A stretch of 64,000 nucleotides of DNA, from assembly GCA_034440575.1 (NCBI GenBank), contig JAOTOL010001643.1, positions 841,501-905,500 on the forward strand, read 5' to 3'. The notes below the pieces were generated by a model. The model was not told the DNA's origin. It saw only the letters and a program-made list of their open reading frames with translations, and did no database searches. Positions 1-57,215 of this stretch are shown piece by piece. This stretch comes from Imbricaverruca yamaguchii. Lineage: Eukaryota > Arthropoda > Thecostraca > Neoverrucidae. The translations under genes were made by a program, and so were the position numbers. The number at the start of each line of letters is the position of its first letter. The first letter of the stretch is position 1.

Positions 1-400
1 GGGGTCATCTCAGAGGACGGTGTAACGGTCACCTCGGCGGACGGGGAAAGCTGTCATCAGTAGACGGGGGAACGATCACCTCAGTAGATGGAGAACGGTC
101 ACCTCAGTGGGAGTGGTAACAGTGGCCTCGGTGGGCGTGGGAACACCCACCTCAGTGAACGGTCACCCCGGTGGGCGGGGAAACTATCACCTCAGTAGAT
201 AGGGGAACGGTCACATCAGTAGACGGGGGAACGGTCACCTCAGTAGACGGGTGAACGGTCACTAGAGAGGACGTGGTAACAGTCACCTCAATGTACTGAG
301 TAACGGCGACCCGAGAGTGGGGGTAACGGTTACCCTAGGGAACGTGGGACGGCCACCTCCATGGATGGGATAACAGCTACCCGAGAGAACAGGGAACGGT
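1..400. repeat. Degenerate minisatellite, USP32 intron
   Basis: Irregular units of about 20-30 bp with the core GGTCACCTCAGTAGACGG and variants fill this stretch, starting about 100 bp past exon 12. A related but distinct GTTCACCACTCAGGCC pattern occurs at 720-960 on the other side of that exon. Confidence 0.75.
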
Positions 401-499
401 CACCCGAAAGGACGGGTGGCCGCAGTGCCGATCTGACTGGACCTGACGTGTTGGACAGGAGGCACCACTCCCCAAGCCGTGGCGCCGGACACCACCCAC

Positions 500-48347
<47,848 letters not shown>

Positions 48348-48560
48348 GATTATCCCGCCGTTCGGTAATCGTAAATTAACAGAACAGTTACCACTCCATA
48401 TTGAGTAAAGCCTTATGAACCACACGCACTAAGCTTGCAATGCTATACGTACAAGTCATATTTCGCTTCCTTACGGCCATTCACACGCAAACCCGCACGT
48501 CGCAACCAACACGATAGCACTATCTCCGATTTGTTTTGATAAAACACTTCGGGCCTATTC
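48348..48560 (-). promoter_or_regulatory. Probable USP32 5'UTR and core promoter
   Basis: This is the sequence directly upstream of the USP32 start codon. It is more CpG-rich (ACGTCG, GCGGG) than the flanking AT-rich repeats and contains no recognised repeat. No TATA box is evident. The call is by position; the transcription start cannot be fixed. Confidence 0.45.
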
Positions 48561-48879
48561 GGAACATCCAAGAAAGTGACATCGAAAGAAAAAACGTCTA
48601 ATTAGATAAAGTACAACAATTATAATGTCTAAAAATAATAACATCCAAAACAAAAGGTGCAAAAATATTTTGGAATGCAAGGAGCTTGCATTAACCTAGC
48701 CTGGAATCTGGCAGCAAATCCTTTGTATATGACGAATAGAATTGAAATTCGTATATAGGTATGAATATATGGAAGCATGTATATCCGCTCGTGAGTTGAT
48801 TTGCACAGAAAATCGTCGGCTGTGTATATCACGACAGATATGCGCGGATATACACCACCAGTGCTATTTGTACAAATAA

Positions 48880-48989
48880 CGATATAAATATGACGTCACT
48901 GGTTTACGCGTATTTCCCACATTCACAGCAACCTTTCTCGCGGCCATTCTCGGCGCTCGGGTGCAGCTGTGATGGTGATGCGGGTTGCG
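48880..48989 (+). promoter_or_regulatory. Candidate STIMATE promoter (TATA-like box, CRE) and noncoding first exon
   Basis: A TATA-like box (TATAAATA, 48883-48890) is directly followed by a perfect CRE palindrome TGACGTCA (48891-48898). Downstream lies a CpG-containing stretch ending in a donor-like site (GCG|GTATGT at 48989). STIMATE coding exon 1 follows a splice acceptor, so it needs an upstream noncoding exon, and this is the best-placed candidate. Transcript data would decide. Confidence 0.35.
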
Positions 48990-49065
48990 GTATGTACGTT
49001 CTTGCGGGAGATGTATCGTTATTAAACATTTGCTGATTCACCACGTGGTTCCGCCGCTTGGATTA

Positions 49066-49098
49066 TGCGCCCCTAAGCCCAAATAACCAACCAGCCAA
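49066..49098 (+). mobile_element. 33-bp SINE tail insertion with 15-bp TSD
   Basis: TGCGCCCCTAAGCCC then AAATAACCAACCAGCCAA lies between CCGCCGCTTGGATTA (49051-49065) and CCGCCCCTTGGATTA (49099-49113), 14 of 15 identical. As at 27227, only the 3' hairpin arm and tail are present. Confidence 0.83.
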
Positions 49099-49377
49099 CC
49101 GCCCCTTGGATTAGTCCCTTGGATCCACACCTGTGGTCCATTCCTTTTGATTCACCCTGTGATCTACCCACTTGAATGCATCCCTGTCTGCCTTCTGATT
49201 GACCGTATAATTATTTCGGTAAATTAAAAGTCTTAAAATGTGTTTTGTGATTTTTGGTTATTCTTTTTCGGAATACGATGTTTACGAACGTTATTCGGAA
49301 GATGCGATCATTCTTTTTCTCTGGAAATGCTTACTTTTCAATTTGAATGCCATCATAGTCATGTTGGTACCGTGTGA

Positions 49378-49385
49378 TGACGTCA
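49378..49385. promoter_or_regulatory. CRE palindrome
   Basis: A second perfect TGACGTCA, about 490 bp from the first, in the interval between the divergent genes. CREB/ATF binding is possible but unproven. Confidence 0.3.
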
Positions 49386-49780
49386 CAGGTACAGCACTGA
49401 GGCTTTGATTGGGTAATGCTACCAGTGGTTCACATACCTTGATGCATTCACTGTCGCAACCTGCAGGCTTTAGCACATTTAGGACAGTGAACTTGGGTCA
49501 GAAGAATCCCATGGTGTCTAAAAAAAGTATAAACTGGCCTTGTTATCCTACAAATATAGTTTAAATATGTGGCATGGGGCTGTGTCACAACTTGCAGGAT
49601 TGGAGTTTATGGGTGTGTCAACACCAAGGGTCATTTTGCATCACAACCTGTGCACACCAAAACCATTTTTGGACTAGTGAGCAGATGCAGAAGTTGTATT
49701 GATGAGTCAGTTTCTGCTATGTTTGTCTTTCCTCAAGATCTCCAACAAATACTATGATAATCAGTAATTCAATAGTAAAA

Positions 49781-49850
49781 CCTAACCTAACCTAACATAG
49801 CCCCACCTTACCTAACCTAACCTAACATAATACAATCTACTTTTGTCTAA
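49781..49850. repeat. Interstitial (TAACC)n telomere-like repeat
   Basis: Two clusters of AACCTAACCTAACCTAACA separated by a diverged stretch. The complement is TTAGG, the arthropod telomere repeat. Confidence 0.7.
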
Positions 49851-50560
49851 ACTAATATAAACCTATATATTCAATTTTAAAGACAAACACAATGTTTATT
49901 GTGATGTCACCTGTATGTCACTGGTCTGAACTGTGCAGCATGCTCAGTTTCTTTCATTGGTCTTGTGGGATGATGGTGGTGTCCCATCTATGTGGTAGAG
50001 GCAGAAATTAAGCATTTTTTAGATAATTAGTGTTGAATCAGCTACTTTGAGTTTTGAATTATCTTTTGGTCATGTCTGAGAAGTGCCAGGTGAGGGGTGG
50101 ATAAAATATGGCACAAAGAACAGTAGTGTGGCATAAATGGTGCATTATGGAAGTTATTGCTATGATAAACCAAGAAATAAGAATTTCCAGAGAGAGTAAG
50201 TGGTTGTATCTTTAGAATCACATTCATAAACATGGCATTCCCAAAAAAAAATCAAAACACCTTTCATGATGACAATACCAACATAATTATAAATATATAT
50301 GGGTGCAAAATGACCATGGCATCCAACATGCCCCTAAACCCCAATTCAACATCATTATTAACATATAGGCAACTTCAAGTTTATATATGGATGAGCCATT
50401 ATGATTCAAATTGATGCAGGTGTTATTAGCAATTAATTTTTTTGAATGAAATCTATCCAGATTGGAGGTATAGAGAAGACAGATTAATGTGATGTACTGA
50501 GTTTGGCAGTGACCTGCAGAAAGATGTTTATTACGAGATTACTAGTCTACAATCACATAT
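49851..50560. other. Intergenic or 5'UTR-intron sequence, no gene
   Basis: AT-rich with no recognised feature. Confidence 0.35.
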
Positions 50561-53400
50561 GTGTTGCACTGTCATAAAGACATAAAAGATTAGTGCAACT
50601 CTGAGCCACAAGGGCCCTTCTTGGTTGCACTCTGTACACTGAACCAGTTGCCCACCAAATCTGCCAATCAGCCCTCCCTGTAATACTGAAAAGCAAGCCC
50701 TCTTTTCTTATAATGATTGTCTATGCTGTTTTTAAAGATGTTCAATGTGCTGCTACTGACGATGTTTTCTGGCAGCTGGTTCCAGTGTTCCACTACCCTG
50801 TTGCTGAAGAAAGTTTGCCTTAACCTTGTTCTGCTGTGGTTAATTTTAATTTTGAATTTATGACCTCTAATTGCATCATTTCTGTTAAATTCAAACATTT
50901 CCCCAAGGTATCCCCTCTCCAGACCATTGACAAATTTAAAGACCTCGATGAGATCTCCTCTCAGCCTTCTATATCTAAGTGAAAACATATTCAATTTCTT
51001 CAATCTTTCCTCATATGGCAGGTTGCTTATGCCATTAACCATTTGTGTAGCCCTCTTTTGTACTCTCTCTAAAAGCCAACAATCTTTTTCATAGCTAGGA
51101 GACCAAGCTTGGATGCAGTATTCCAAATGTGGCCTGACGTATGCACAGTAAAGCTTCCTGATCACTTCCTCACTTCTGTATGATACATTCCTATTTATTG
51201 CCCCGAGCATTCTCAGTGCCTTCTTCCTGGCTTCCTTGGTCTGTTCTGATGCCCCCAATTTTGTGTTTAGAATAACACCTAAATCCTTCTCCTGTTGAGT
51301 CACTGATAGCACTTGGCCACCCATCAAGTATGGAGCCTTCATATGCTGCTTACCTACATGCATGATTTTGCACTTATCAAAGTTAAATTTCATTTGCCAT
51401 TCTTCGGACCACTTCACAAGTTCGTCTAAGTCTTTTTGCAGCGAGATATGCTCATCCTGACCTGTTATTGCCCTAAAGACCTTCAAATCATCTGCAAATT
51501 TCAAAACTTTACTGCTTAGGCCACTTTCAATGTTATTTACAAATATAATGAACAGCAATGGCCCTAGTACTGACCCCTGGGGGACTCCACTAAGAACATT
51601 TTGCCATGATGACTTTGTACCATTTAGCATCACTCTTTGCTGTCTATCTGAAAGCCACAACTCTATCCATTTTAAGATGCTACCTGCAATACCATGGGAC
51701 TGAAGCTGTATCATTAACCGTTTATGGGGTACCTTGTCAAAGGCCTTACTAAAGTCAAGATATGCTACATCAACCTGATGTGGAAATGCCAGTTCCTTTT
51801 CAGTTTCCCGCAACACCCTAGCATAAATATCATCAGGTCCTGCGGCCTTATTTGGCTTTATTTTCCTGATATGATTGTAAACAACATCACTACCAATGAA
51901 ATCAACATCATTTGTCAGATCCCATGTAACTGAACTATGGTGTACGGTCGGCAGATTGGTCATATCTTCCAATGTAAACACTGATTTGAACTGCTTGCTC
52001 AGCTCCTCAACCATCTCACTATCCTCACCCAATGTAGTCCCGTTTACTTCCAGTGGACCAATTGTGCTAGAAACTTTACTCAGCTTGTAGAAACTAAAGA
52101 ACTTTTTACTGTCCCCATTACAGTTTCTAGCTAAATCCAGTTCCTTTGCTCGCTTTGCTGCTCTGGTTTTTTGCTTCACAGTGTCTCTAGCTTTTTGATA
52201 TGCCTTTAGATTAATGACATTTGAGGCTTCTTTAAAAACTCTAAATGCAGTTTTCTTAGCCCTAATTGCTTTTATCACGTCTGGTGTAAGCCATGCTGGC
52301 TTTCCTACCCTTCTTTTGCGTCTTTGCTTTTGGGGGACATGTCTAATCTGAGTTTCCTTTAAGTAAGATTTAAACTTTTCCCACATTTCACAGGCATTTA
52401 AATTGGAGAATTCTTCTTCCCATCTGATGGCACTTAAAGCCGCTCTCATGCCGTTAAAGTCTGCTCTGTTGAAATTTGGAACCTTTACCAAATTATCCTT
52501 AATAATTTCCCCTACATGTGCCTTGAATCTAACTATGTTATGGTCACTTTTACCCAGAGTTTCGCCTACAGTCAAGTCTTGAACCAAGTCACTTAAATCC
52601 GAGAATACAAGGTCCAAGAATGAACCATGCCTGGTAGGTTCCGATACAAACTGGTGTAAGAACAGGTCCTCTTCAAGGCATTTCCTGAACATTTTGCATG
52701 ATGGGGAGCCAACACCAGCATTTTCATAACCTTTTAGATTAAAGTCACCGAGAATAAGGCACTTCCTCTTAAAGTGTCTACTGATTTCCTCACAAATCAC
52801 CTTGTCAAGCTCCAGTTGCTGAGAATGTGGCAGGGTTCCTGATCGGTAGAAAGCTCCTATCCTAAGAGTATTGCTGTTGCCTTTTCCCACAGTGACATCA
52901 AGCCAAATGGACTCCACAGACACATTTTTATCCCCACCTGCTACTTTTTGAGAACTGAATAAGCTATTCACATAGAGCATTACACCACCCCCTTTCATTG
53001 CTGGACCCCTATTGCACGAAAACATATTGTATCCCTGGATCTCATAGTCCTGTAAGTTATCTCCAAAATATCCTTCACTGACCCATGCCTCCGTAATGCA
53101 AACAAAATCCGGTTCCTCCTCAGCAACATAACACTTGAACTCATCAAATTTGGAATGGATACTCTGAGCATTAAACATCATACACTTAACAAATGCTCCA
53201 TAACCACCTTTGGCTTTTTCATATTGAGGAGTTCTTTTATCACTAGATGAACTATAACTCTGTCCCCTTGAGTTGCTGCTGTCCCTATTTGCAGACTTTG
53301 AGGTTCTATTGCCTTGGCTGACACTATTGGAATATTCCTGAGTTGGCAATGCAATTTCATCCCTCCCCACCCCATTTCAGAAAATATTTATCATGGAAGC
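50560..53400 (-). mobile_element. CR1-like non-LTR retrotransposon
   Basis: Carries one long reverse-transcriptase ORF (50668-53370) and a 3'UTR with GAGCCACAAGGGCCCTTCTT on the plus strand, which is also present at the 5'-truncated copy near 57.25 kb. The element belongs to the CR1/Jockey superfamily by its AP endonuclease plus RT layout and C-terminal motif. An upstream ORF1 is not recognised, so the copy may be 5'-truncated. Confidence 0.85.
50668..53370 (-). CDS. CR1-like endonuclease/reverse transcriptase ORF with an internal in-frame deletion
   Basis: 900 codons, uninterrupted. Residues about 60-285 are an AP-type endonuclease (FNAQSIHSKF, CITEAW, LGDFN 207-211, SDHN 275-278). After a basic linker, the RT has YLDFSKAFD (537-545), SGVPQGSVLGP (594-604) and FADD (625-628), with thumb and C-terminal EYCIQAWSP, NRVVEHWNQLPE and YYREG. 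Between KELAF (525-529) and PHQVDVAYLDF, about 100 residues of fingers/palm (the KKG...NYRPVSL region) are missing, yet the frame is kept. The deleted region is needed for polymerisation in known RTs, so the protein is probably inactive. Confidence 0.88.
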   Translation of the reverse strand: MGRDEIALPTQEYSNSVSQGNRTSKSANRDSSNSRGQSYSSSSDKRTPQYEKAKGGYGAFVKCMMFNAQSIHSKFDEFKCYVAEEEPDFVCITEAWVSEGYFGDNLQDYEIQGYNMFSCNRGPAMKGGGVMLYVNSLFSSQKVAGGDKNVSVESIWLDVTVGKGNSNTLRIGAFYRSGTLPHSQQLELDKVICEEISRHFKRKCLILGDFNLKGYENAGVGSPSCKMFRKCLEEDLFLHQFVSEPTRHGSFLDLVFSDLSDLVQDLTVGETLGKSDHNIVRFKAHVGEIIKDNLVKVPNFNRADFNGMRAALSAIRWEEEFSNLNACEMWEKFKSYLKETQIRHVPQKQRRKRRVGKPAWLTPDVIKAIRAKKTAFRVFKEASNVINLKAYQKARDTVKQKTRAAKRAKELDLARNCNGDSKKFFSFYKLSKVSSTIGPLEVNGTTLGEDSEMVEELSKQFKSVFTLEDMTNLPTVHHSSVTWDLTNDVDFIGSDVVYNHIRKIKPNKAAGPDDIYARVLRETEKELAFPHQVDVAYLDFSKAFDKVPHKRLMIQLQSHGIAGSILKWIELWLSDRQQRVMLNGTKSSWQNVLSGVPQGSVLGPLLFIIFVNNIESGLSSKVLKFADDLKVFRAITGQDEHISLQKDLDELVKWSEEWQMKFNFDKCKIMHVGKQHMKAPYLMGGQVLSVTQQEKDLGVILNTKLGASEQTKEARKKALRMLGAINRNVSYRSEEVIRKLYCAYVRPHLEYCIQAWSPSYEKDCWLLERVQKRATQMVNGISNLPYEERLKKLNMFSLRYRRLRGDLIEVFKFVNGLERGYLGEMFEFNRNDAIRGHKFKIKINHSRTRLRQTFFSNRVVEHWNQLPENIVSSSTLNIFKNSIDNHYKKRGLAFQYYREG

Positions 53401-53479
53401 TAAGAAAGATGAAGTATAAAGAAGTAAAGCTACTCTACAAGTTAGATTAGCATATTACCATAATTAGTCCTATTCAATA

Positions 53480-55175
53480 TATTTGTACAAAAATGTGCAG
53501 ATATTTGCAATCAGTGCTGCTTTAAATGTCCCTAGGTCTGTTAAGATTACCACATCTTCAGGCAGCGGATTCCAGGTGGCACAGCATCTTAGGCTAAAAA
53601 ATATCTTCCTGCAATCTACTGGTGCTCACCTGTGTGCCAATTTCAAGGAGTGGCCATGTGTGTTCACTGAAGGTGCCAGCACAAACATGTCAGTGATCTT
53701 GATGGCAGAATGGCCATGAGAAATCTTCCAGCATTTTATCATGTCTGCTTGAATTAGTCTACCTTTTACTGAGTACAAATCTAGTTTCCATAATCAGGCT
53801 CCATAATCCAGACCATTCATCCCCTCTATGTTTCTCGTCCACCTTCTCTGCACCGATTCCAGTTGCTTTAAATCCCCAATGTACCCTGTGTTCCAAACAC
53901 ATGATGAAAACTCCAAAAGTGGCCTGACATGAGTAATGTATAGTGTTTTCATAAATTCAGGAGAGCTGCATAAAGTAGAACTTAGCAGGTTGCTGGCCAG
54001 GCTTCTAGCTTTCTGTACCATTCTGTCAACATGTTGATGAAATCACAAGTTTGTATCTACTGTGATGCCCAAGTCAGTATGGACCTCAACAAAGCTCACA
54101 TGAAATCCATCCAGATAATAATTTGAGTAAGGACCAAGATTTTTACAGTCATATGAGCCTTTGTTTACTTTCAGAGCTGCACATTTCTTGGCATTCATTG
54201 CTAGCCCCCATGACTTGGCAGTACCAACCAGAGTATCTACATCTTTTTGATCCTGTGAAATGCCAGCCAGCAGGTCTGAGACAGATTTGTACTTAAGTTT
54301 TGTGTATATTTTTAGGTCATCTGCAAAAACCTTTAATTGAGACTGAATACCATGAGGTACATAGTTCACATAGATCAGAAATAACACAGGACCTAGCACA
54401 GAGCCTTGAGGTACTCCACTCAGAACATCCCTAGGTTTGCTTGAAGACCCAGATACAAACACTTGCATTTTCCTCCCATAGAAAAAAAAAATCAATCCAG
54501 TTGAGGATTGTCTCTGAGATCCCTAAAGCTCTCAATTTTGTCAGTAGTAAGAAATGATTAACAACATCAAACGCCTTTCAAAAATCAAAGAAAATTACAT
54601 CCACCATATATCCCTCATCTAGCCAGGTACAGACAGTCTCATATGTTAGAAGTAACTGATCCTCTGTGGAACGTCCACGCCGGAAGCCAAGTTGTCCTTG
54701 GTCCAGTAAATAATGGACCTCCAAATATTCTGTGAGCTTCTCAACAATTATACTTTCAAGAATTTTCCATGGGACAGAAGTAAGACTCACTGGGCGATAA
54801 TTTAGTGGATCATGCCTTGAGCCCTTTTTAATGATTGGGATTACTTGTGAAGTTTTCCAACTGTCAGGAAGACTTCTAGTAGAAAGGGATGAGCAAAAAA
54901 TTTTGAACAATGGTTTTACAAGCTCCTCATGGCAGGATACAAGTAATTGGGGGTGGACCCCATCAGAGCCCATGCTGGAGGACCCATCCACCTCACTCAA
55001 AATTTTGAGCACATCAGCTTCAGAAATATTGATGCTCTGCAGCACTGCTTCAGTGGTTTGGTGTGGGGCTGGGTTTGCTAGTCTACTTGCTAGAGTGAAA
55101 TTCCTTGGAAGATAGTTTGTGAAGTAATGACAATTCATACTTAATCTGGGAGTGTATACAAACATTTCTGTACTG
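53480..55175 (-). pseudogene. Second non-LTR retrotransposon, 5'-truncated, frame broken
   Basis: Reading on the minus strand: SDGVHPQLLVSCHEEL, IIKKGSRHDPLNYRPVSLTS, GQLGFRRGRSTEDQL and VIFFDF, then a stop (54578-54580) where the conserved DFSKAFD has its serine. The frame resumes KAFDVVNHF, shifts at a 10-base A/T run (54482-54491), and continues SGVPQGSVLGP, FADD and VRPLLEFSSCVWN. At 53500-53640 a C-terminal FFSLRCCATWNPLPEDVV is readable. Only the RT half remains. Confidence 0.85.
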
Positions 55176-55192
55176 TTTATTTAAATCTTGGA

Positions 55193-55249
55193 GTTAGTTA
55201 GTTATTAGGGGTTTAGGGTGCATCAACTGCAGTGGTTATGCAGTGCCCA
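55193..55249 (-). mobile_element. Short SINE 3'-domain copy with perfect 14-bp TSD
   Basis: A 57-bp insert (GTTAGTTAGTTATTAGGGG ... CAGTGCCCA) between identical ATTTAAATCTTGGA copies (55179-55192, 55250-55263). It lies just upstream of the second LINE. Confidence 0.9.
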
Positions 55250-55263
55250 ATTTAAATCTTGGA

Positions 55264-56292
55264 AAGATCTCAGTGAATGACCTGCCTGTGCAGACTGTCT
55301 CCCAAATTGGTCTCTGTCCTGTTGAAGTTGAAGGCAAAACAATGGTCTTCATCCACCAAAATATATTGTTTCTCAATGGGACAGCCAGGCCCCTAAGCAT
55401 CATGTTGGGTCACAAAAAAGTTAGTTTGTTTGGGGAATAACATGACAGGATATTTTAAAATCCTTCAAGATGAAATGAGCCATGAGAAGTCATCCCACTA
55501 CATATAAATATAATGGTCCTAAAAAAATGCAACCAAACACAAGATGTAAATATTCTGATCAAGGTAAATGTTGATTTTTGTGATTTTTTAAATACAATGT
55601 TTTGTCATAATATCATATGACCATTTATTTCCTCAGCAAATGATTACTTTTCAGTTGGCAAGGGAATTCCCTATCATAATCTTCACTCCACAAATATAGG
55701 TAGCCTATCACATATAGTTATCTATACCTGGTGTGTCACATATGTGATAAAGAAGAAATGCAACACTTTATCTGCTCAATTTAATACTCTTGGACACCAA
55801 AACCCTTGTTTCTGTCTCATTTGGACATTTATTCCTGAAAAGGAATACTTCTCAGGAATAATCATGTTATTCCCAAAGAGAACGGAGGGACTGCCTACTC
55901 TTCTTCCAATATTCCAATATTTCACATTATGCCAGGTGCATAGCTTTAACAACAAATGAGGATCAAATTGCTTTATATTTATTTATTTGATGTGAACATG
56001 AAAATACTTCCCCTTTGTATAACATTGATGTTTGCTTTAGTCATAAAATTTGTAAACCACACTGTTAAGTCAATTTCAAATGCGTGTGGTTACTATATTT
56101 ATTTATTTCACAATGCATGCCCTCCACATGCAGTGGCTGCTATGGACCTATATGTATACCCACATATAGGATGCTAGCATGGATATGCCAGTATGCCAAC
56201 TCTGTTGCAGATACCTGTTTCCTGCTGTTAGAATTAATCGTGACATGGATGCTATGATATTGTTAAGATGTTGCATGTGACAATGAAGGTGA
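55264..56292. other. Sequence upstream of STIMATE coding exon 1, no gene recognised
   Basis: AT-rich. No recognised element or exon before the MITE at 56293. Confidence 0.35.
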
Positions 56293-56874
56293 CAGTGTTA
56301 AAATATGGGGTTATATTAAGTGTGAGATGTTGGGACAAGTGCAGTAATGTTAAATATCATGATGAAAATGATGTTAAAGATATCTGTCCTTTATCCTTCA
56401 AACTCAGTCTTCAGCTGGTAGTGTACTTATAGTGTGCAACTTTTAATTATTTTGAGAGATAAAGATGCCTAATACAGGGATACCGATCTTCATGACAAGG
56501 ATAAGAATATGAATGGCAATACATATGCTATCAACTGGTAGTGTATAAAATACTGTGTATACACATATATTTACAATATGAGATATGGATAGCAATATCT
56601 GTGCTATGAGCTGCTATGGTGCAACATACCACATAATGGGTAATCCCTTAACCTGGAATTGTGCTACAAGAGCAGACAGTAAGTGTCTGTGTAGCATGAT
56701 TTGTAATGGCAAGCATAGGCATACAACTTAGATATAAATGCTGTTAGAAATCAGGCCTGAAAACTTCATAAAAACCATTAAGAAGCACAATGTCAATGCT
56801 CCTTTTGGATAGATGTCAATCCAGCTCTCAAGAAGTGGCATATTCTACTTTTGTTTAATCACAATCATGTACTG
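56293..56874 (+). mobile_element. hAT-like MITE copy, diverged
   Basis: Begins CAGTGTTAAAATATGG and has TATGCTATCAACTGGTAGTG, then AATGCTGTTAGAAATCAGGC and GGCATATTCTAC, as in other copies. It ends near ATCATGTACTG. No duplication of the flanks is visible. It ends about 50 bp before the STIMATE exon 1 acceptor. Confidence 0.68.
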
Positions 56875-56970
56875 GCCACTTGTGAGTTTTGTGGTGTAAC
56901 TTGTTTTGCTTCTGTCCACAGATGATTTGTGTAGTATCGATTGCAGTATTACCAACAAGTAAATGACAAT

Positions 56971-57094
56971 ATGCTCTTCGAGTTGGCAGCAACAAGAAAC
57001 TCCACCTCCCACTGTGCTCAAAATGCACTAACAGATGGATTTGGGTGGTTCATTCAGTTCCTCCTTGCTGGACTGGCATTTGCATCTCTAGTCA
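56971..57094 (+). CDS. STIMATE: STIMATE coding exon 1
   Basis: Starts MLFELAATRNSTSHC and continues ALTDGFGWFIQFLLAG, like the vertebrate segment CESGALMHSFGIFLQGLLG; donor GTCA|GTAAGT. The ATG is the only one in frame after a stop at 56932 and has A at -3. N10-S-T is a possible N-glycosylation site. The exon probably begins at 56922 after the acceptor TCCACAG, leaving 49 bases of 5'UTR. Confidence 0.82.
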
Positions 57095-57146
57095 GTAAGT
57101 AGGGCTGGTGTAGTCATTATCAGTGTCATATATATATATATATATG

Positions 57147-57215
<69 letters not shown>

